A DNA stretch of 6,336 bases from Oscillospiraceae bacterium (lineage in GTDB: Bacteria; Bacillota; Clostridia; Oscillospirales; Oscillospiraceae), in contig JAQWCP010000099.1 in the NCBI GenBank assembly GCA_028705905.1, forward strand, positions 1 through 6,336, in the 5' to 3' direction. Every line of letters starts with the position of its first letter. Position 1 is the stretch's first letter. The notes beneath the pieces are model-generated. The model was given only the letters and a program-made list of their open reading frames with translations, was not told the DNA's origin and ran no database searches. Below are positions 5,191 to 6,336 of this stretch, in pieces. A program made the translations under genes and the position numbers.

Positions 5191-5393
5191 ATATGATGCG
5201 TATTTTAAAAGTCCGCCCGGCGCGTCTGGGCGCATGCGGAGGGGTTTGAGCCGGACGGGTCGTTTCATCGCATCATATTTCGGATTTAAAACCAGGCAAA
5301 GGCATTGCTTTTGCGCCGGACAGGCCAATGTTGGCTGTCTGACGGGGAACACACATTGGGTGATTCCCATTTTCATCAAGGAGGTGCTTTCGT
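5191..5393 (+). other. Long structured 5' leader of the PBP gene
   Basis: About 200 untranslated bases lie between the promoter and the TTG start. They contain several self-complementary stretches. CGCCC (5214-5218) pairs with GGGCG (5228-5232) within wider GTCCG/CGGAC pairing (5211-5215 with 5252-5256). GACAG-CCAA pairs with TTGG-CTGTC at 5319-5339 with a bulged G. GCAAAG pairs with CTTTTGC around 5295-5315. I do not recognise a known riboswitch class, and there is no terminator-type T-run before the gene. The ribosome binding site at 5378-5386 is not clearly sequestered. Confidence 0.4.
5378..5386 (+). promoter_or_regulatory. Ribosome binding site fixing the TTG start of the PBP gene
   Basis: AAGGAGGTG, a near-perfect anti-16S match, ends its core nine bases before the TTG at 5394. 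The next in-frame ATG (5469) has only a pyrimidine-rich stretch upstream and no such site. Confidence 0.9.
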
Positions 5394-6336
5394 TTGCCAT
5401 CTCAGGACGACAAGTCAAAGTACGCAAATCGAGCCGGCGGCGAGGAACGCCACGTCTTTCCCAGCGTTATGAAATGGATTGGCTCCATTTTTCTGGTGAT
5501 TCTTGTGACGGGTGGCATTTTGGCCTGCTTCGCCGCCGCCTATATCCAGAACTGTATTTTGCCCAAGGCGACAATTGATCTGAAGGATTACCCCATGGAC
5601 CTCACCTCGGTGATCTATATAAAAGATTCCGATTCGGGGGAATATGTTCAGCTCCAACAGCTGTATGGAGAGGAAAACCGCACTTGGGTGGATTATGCAG
5701 AGATCCCCAAAAATCTGGCATACGCTGCTGTGGCCATTGAGGACAAGCGGTTTTACGAACACGGCGGAGTGGATTGGTACCGAACCTTCGGTGCATTTTT
5801 CAACATGTTTTTGGGGATGAAGGACACATTTGGCGGCTCTACCATCACCCAGCAGCTCATCAAAAACTTGACGGACGAAAAGGACGTTACGGTACAGCGG
5901 AAGGTGCTGGAGATCTTCCGGGCTGTGGAGATGGAGAAAAACTACAGCAAAGACACCATTATGGAATGGTATCTCAACTACATCTACCTGGGGGAGGGGT
6001 GCTATGGCGTGTATTCCGCCTCCCATGCCTATTTTGACAAGCCTGTGTCAGAGCTGTCTCTGGCGGAATGTGCCTGTCTCATCGGCATCACCAACAACCC
6101 CTCCATGTATGACCCGTACATCAACAAAGACAGGAACAAGGAGCGGCAGGAGCTGATTTTGCAGGCCATGTGCGAACAGGGCTTCATCTCCGCCGAAGAG
6201 CGGGACACGGCCCTGGCGGAAGAACTGGTGTTTCGCCGTGCAGAGGATGAAGAGGACAAGACCACGGTCGTTAGCTACGATGGGGCTCAGGTCATCAACG
6301 AACTCATTGGCGACCGGATGGAGGAAAAGGGAATCT
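5394..6336 (+). CDS. Class A penicillin-binding protein (PBP1-type), N-terminal part
   Basis: A bifunctional peptidoglycan synthase in which a glycosyltransferase family 51 domain polymerises lipid II outside the membrane. The transpeptidase domain that should follow is beyond the window edge; 314 codons are visible. Residues 1-28 are a short cytoplasmic tail and about 29-51 a single membrane anchor. The GT51 motifs run in order: EDKRFYEHGGVD at 116-127 (Glu116 is the catalytic glutamate), GGSTITQQLIKNL at 147-159, QRKVLEIFRAVEMEK at 168-182, WYLNYIYLGEGCYGV at 192-206, then YFDK and ELSLAECACLIGITNNPSMYDP. All key residues are present. Start choice: TTG at 5394 with a superb ribosome binding site. 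Starting at the ATG at 5469 would leave almost nothing before the membrane segment. The strong promoter and divergent orientation mark it as independently expressed. Confidence 0.95.
   Translation, partial: MPSQDDKSKYANRAGGEERHVFPSVMKWIGSIFLVILVTGGILACFAAAYIQNCILPKATIDLKDYPMDLTSVIYIKDSDSGEYVQLQQLYGEENRTWVDYAEIPKNLAYAAVAIEDKRFYEHGGVDWYRTFGAFFNMFLGMKDTFGGSTITQQLIKNLTDEKDVTVQRKVLEIFRAVEMEKNYSKDTIMEWYLNYIYLGEGCYGVYSASHAYFDKPVSELSLAECACLIGITNNPSMYDPYINKDRNKERQELILQAMCEQGFISAEERDTALAEELVFRRAEDEEDKTTVVSYDGAQVINELIGDRMEEKGI

Noticed and set aside
5280..5340. Cyclic-di-GMP or other known riboswitch in the PBP leader
   Set aside because: The CAAAGGCATT-like stretch superficially recalls one, but the conserved core and tetraloop-receptor elements are missing.
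4954..5427. 157-codon minus-strand frame in the divergent intergenic region
   Set aside because: It covers the PBP promoter, leader and start codon as well as the BofC-like gene's leader, and has no family resemblance or good ribosome binding site.
5415..6026. 203-codon frame antisense to the PBP gene
   Set aside because: It opposes intact GT51 motifs; the translation is a histidine-rich shadow.

Overview
The window looks like chromosomal DNA from a butyrate-forming anaerobic Firmicute, most likely an Oscillospiraceae/Clostridia relative. The evidence is a bcd-etfB-etfA operon of the clostridial, electron-bifurcating type, a DUF1292 (YrzB-type) gene, a clostridial-style 6S RNA, strong AAGGAGG ribosome binding sites, and moderate GC content with AT-rich promoters. 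The genus cannot be fixed from the sequence alone.

Layout, left to right. Positions 1-124 (+) hold the last 40 codons of a short-chain dehydrogenase/reductase. It converges on the etf operon across a 137-base gap with two hairpins; the one at 206-240 is a good terminator for the operon. Positions 262-3366 (-) are the operon, transcribed bcd, etfB, etfA. It encodes butyryl-CoA dehydrogenase and its two-subunit electron-transfer flavoprotein, which together reduce crotonyl-CoA with NADH and are expected to reduce ferredoxin at the same time. Its candidate promoter (3449-3477) is followed by a perfect 7-bp inverted repeat (3417-3438) in an operator-like position and preceded by an 11-bp inverted repeat (3503-3546).

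Positions 3500-4016 contain no credible protein gene. The minus strand can fold as a 6S RNA (about 3784-3983): a closing stem, a large central bubble with a small hairpin on its 3' side, and a terminal arm ending in a perfect 22-nt palindrome. A strong intrinsic terminator at 3634-3695 lies downstream. The 6S RNA starts about 33 bases after the stop of the DUF1292 gene (4017-4337, -), so the two may share a transcript.

Positions 4613-4957 (-) encode a small membrane-anchored protein with a BofC C-terminal-like domain, followed by its own terminator (4522-4557). A 436-base intergenic region separates it from a divergent gene. That gene, a bifunctional class A penicillin-binding protein running off the right edge, has a near-consensus promoter at 5156-5184, a roughly 200-nt structured leader, and a TTG start at 5394 with an excellent Shine-Dalgarno sequence.

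I see no phage, insertion sequence, CRISPR array or defence system, and nothing that amounts to a new multi-gene system. The points most worth following up are the 6S RNA and its context, the candidate bcd operator, and the paired repeats in the promoter regions.
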